In this document: one piece after another, positions 62,611 through 64,000 of the stretch
How positions within the stretch are numbered: position 1 is the first letter of the stretch
Layout: each line of letters begins with the position of its first letter
Assembly (NCBI RefSeq): GCF_000380085.1
Contig: NZ_KB904550.1
Location: forward strand, 1 to 64,000
Reading direction: 5' to 3'
DNA from: Streptococcus merionis DSM 19192
GTDB taxonomy: Bacteria; Bacillota; Bacilli; Lactobacillales; Streptococcaceae
Length of the DNA stretch: 64,000 bases
Notes under the pieces: generated by a model
What the model was told of the DNA's origin: nothing
Seen by the model: only the letters and a program-made list of their open reading frames with translations
Databases searched by the model: none
Program-made: the position numbers and the translations under genes

Positions 62611-64000
62611 TCAGTGGCTTCGCCAAATGTGAGTATCGATCAAGCCACAGTAAGCATCAACAGGATCAATTCCTTTAAAAGAAGACTCTCCCATCAGCTT
62701 CTTAGTCAATTCTTCTAGGGTCTCCCGATTGCCATCATAGGCATTGATATAAGTTCCAACCTGTGGAACATCTGCCAGATGATAAGGCGATTGAACAGAA
62801 ACAAAAATGGTTGGCACCTCATGCACATAAAACGGAATGTCTGGTGTTCCTTTTGAAGCTGGCCAAACGATGCGCTGTACTGTTGCACCTGTATTGACAT
62901 CTGCAAGGTTGATAATCAGGTCATAATTTTCAGTTAGGCTGGCAATCGATTGTTTCTGAGCGTAGACATTGCGAATCGCTGCAAACTGCTCCTCTGGTGG
63001 CAGTTTTTTGATCTTATCCTCAACGGCTTCCCAGATGCTCACTTCAAAACCTTTTTCTTCAAGAATTTCTTTCAACAAATCCACAGATTTCGGCTTGCCA
63101 TGATTGATCATAGCTCCAAAACCACCTTCGATCCCCTTGATAGGAACTAAGAGAACTCTCTTATAACGCTCAGGTGTTACAGGGAATAGGTCTTTTTGCT
63201 TGTCTTTGACTAAAGTAATCGCCTGATCTGCTACCTCACGGAAAATGGCCTTATTTTCTGGCAAACCAATCTTAGCTAAGGCTTCTTCCTTAGGTGGCAA
63301 AATAGCCGTTTTAGCTTTCTTATGCAGGCCTAACTTAGCCTTCAATCCTAAAGCACGGCGAAGGGCATCATGCAAGCGATCGTCTGAGAGAATCCCCTTT
63401 TGATAACCTTCAAGCATGTAGGCAATGTCCTCGTCTGGATCGTTATAGAAGAGGAATAGATCACAACCCGCTTCAATCGCTGTCGGAACAGCTTCACGGC
63501 GTGACATGATAGAAGTCATTCCCAACATATGAGACGCATCTGTCACCACAAGCCCGTTAAAGCCGAGCTTGCCACGTAATAACCCGTCTAAAAGCGGTTT
63601 TGACAAAGTCGCAGGCAGGATGTCATTATCTGTCACCGTTGGATCAAGCTCTTTTTCGTAAGATGGCAGATGAATGTGTCCTGCCATGATAGACGGCAAA
63701 CCAGCATCAATCAATCCCTTATAAACCTTACCAAAAGACGCGTCCCACTCTTTTGTGGAATAAGAGTTTACCGAAAATGACAAATGCTGATCGCGCTCGT
63801 CCACGCCATCACCTGGGAAATGCTTGGCCGCAGGAAGAATACCAGACTCCTGAATCCCCTCCATGTAGGCCAGACTCATCTCCAGCACACGATCTGCATC
63901 ATCAGACCACGAACGGCTGGAAATAATAGGATTGCGCCAGTTACGATTGAGGTCCACAATCGGTGCAAAGGACCAGTTACAGCCAATGGCTGCGGCTTCA
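62611..64000 (-). CDS. Second family 3 glycoside hydrolase, partial (runs off right edge)
   Basis: About 463 residues of the C-terminal part are visible; the frame is open to the window edge and reads AIGCNWSFAPIVDLNRNWRN there, so the GTG at 63957 is internal and not the start. KHFPGDGVDERDQHL and the nucleophile GLVVTDASHMLGM match the next gene, as does ITLVKDKQKDLFPV near the end. The two proteins are diverged tandem paralogues in one operon. The N terminus, start and promoter are outside. Confidence 0.87.
   Translation of the reverse strand, partial: EAAAIGCNWSFAPIVDLNRNWRNPIISSRSWSDDADRVLEMSLAYMEGIQESGILPAAKHFPGDGVDERDQHLSFSVNSYSTKEWDASFGKVYKGLIDAGLPSIMAGHIHLPSYEKELDPTVTDNDILPATLSKPLLDGLLRGKLGFNGLVVTDASHMLGMTSIMSRREAVPTAIEAGCDLFLFYNDPDEDIAYMLEGYQKGILSDDRLHDALRRALGLKAKLGLHKKAKTAILPPKEEALAKIGLPENKAIFREVADQAITLVKDKQKDLFPVTPERYKRVLLVPIKGIEGGFGAMINHGKPKSVDLLKEILEEKGFEVSIWEAVEDKIKKLPPEEQFAAIRNVYAQKQSIASLTENYDLIINLADVNTGATVQRIVWPASKGTPDIPFYVHEVPTIFVSVQSPYHLADVPQVGTYINAYDGNRETLEELTKKLMGESSFKGIDPVDAYCGLIDTHIWRSH

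Noticed and set aside
1..64000. CRISPR array, prophage or rRNA operon
   Set aside because: No regularly spaced direct repeats, phage structural genes or rRNA sequence were seen.

Overview
The window is chromosomal DNA of a low-GC Gram-positive coccus, almost certainly a Streptococcus. The evidence is the gene content and order: comEA-comEC with a ComX-type box, holA-sodA, rsmG/lemA-htpX, an orphan CovR-like regulator after gnd, and PBP3-type DacA, plus streptococcal noncoding repeats. I cannot assign a species from sequence reading alone. Most of the window is ordinary housekeeping DNA. Two bacteriocin regions, two peptide-sensing-type regulator loci and several repeat families are set into it.

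Region 1 (1-5.7 kb) is accessory. It has an IS630-like transposase start cut by the left edge. A lactococcin 972-type bacteriocin operon follows (bacteriocin, DUF1430 membrane protein, ABC ATPase; 3504 to 457, minus strand). Next comes an unannotated 45-residue secreted-peptide gene (3780-3917), a lone IS200-type transposase, and a PlcR/TprA-like (RRNPP) regulator. Regulator, pheromone candidate and bacteriocin operon all point the same way, as in plcR-papR, with the IS200 copy lying between regulator and peptide.

Region 2 (5.9-13.3 kb) carries comEC, comEA, plsC, trmN6, a GIY-YIG protein, a xanthine permease and xpt; a ~530 bp repeat element lies in front of xpt. Region 3 (13.4-16.1 kb) is an Rgg/MutR-type regulator convergent with an MFS exporter. 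The exporter's natural start appears frameshifted at a run of seven A. A near-palindrome sits just where an activator would bind its promoter.

Region 4 (16.4-48.3 kb) holds a GT8 glycosyltransferase, a lipid kinase, a DEAD-box helicase, a PadR-DUF1700-DUF4097 operon, an ABC/FtsX pair, dacA, sodA, holA, a HAD phosphatase and udk. It continues with an oxidoreductase and second helicase, pgdA and a stand-alone paralogue of its N-terminal domain, trhO, a UPF0397 transporter component with a SAM hydrolase, the orphan regulator and gnd, a DUF177 protein, htpX-lemA, rsmG, an OatA-like acyltransferase with a MORN protein, a low-molecular-weight phosphatase and tRNA-Thr.

Region 5 (48.5-59.4 kb) is a visibly AT-rich island between tRNA-Thr and ald. 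It is a complete streptin-like class I lantibiotic cluster in the order R-K-A-T-C-B-F-E-G. The precursor gene srtA (57000-57140) encodes 46 residues whose 23-residue core is almost the same as the S. pyogenes lantibiotic streptin as I recall it. SrtR/SrtK would sense the peptide and act on a direct repeat in front of srtA. SrtB and SrtC would install the rings, SrtT would export the product and SrtFEG would protect the producer. No leader protease or LanI lipoprotein gene is present.

Region 6 (59.6-64 kb) has alanine dehydrogenase and two tandem family 3 glycoside hydrolases, the second cut by the right edge.
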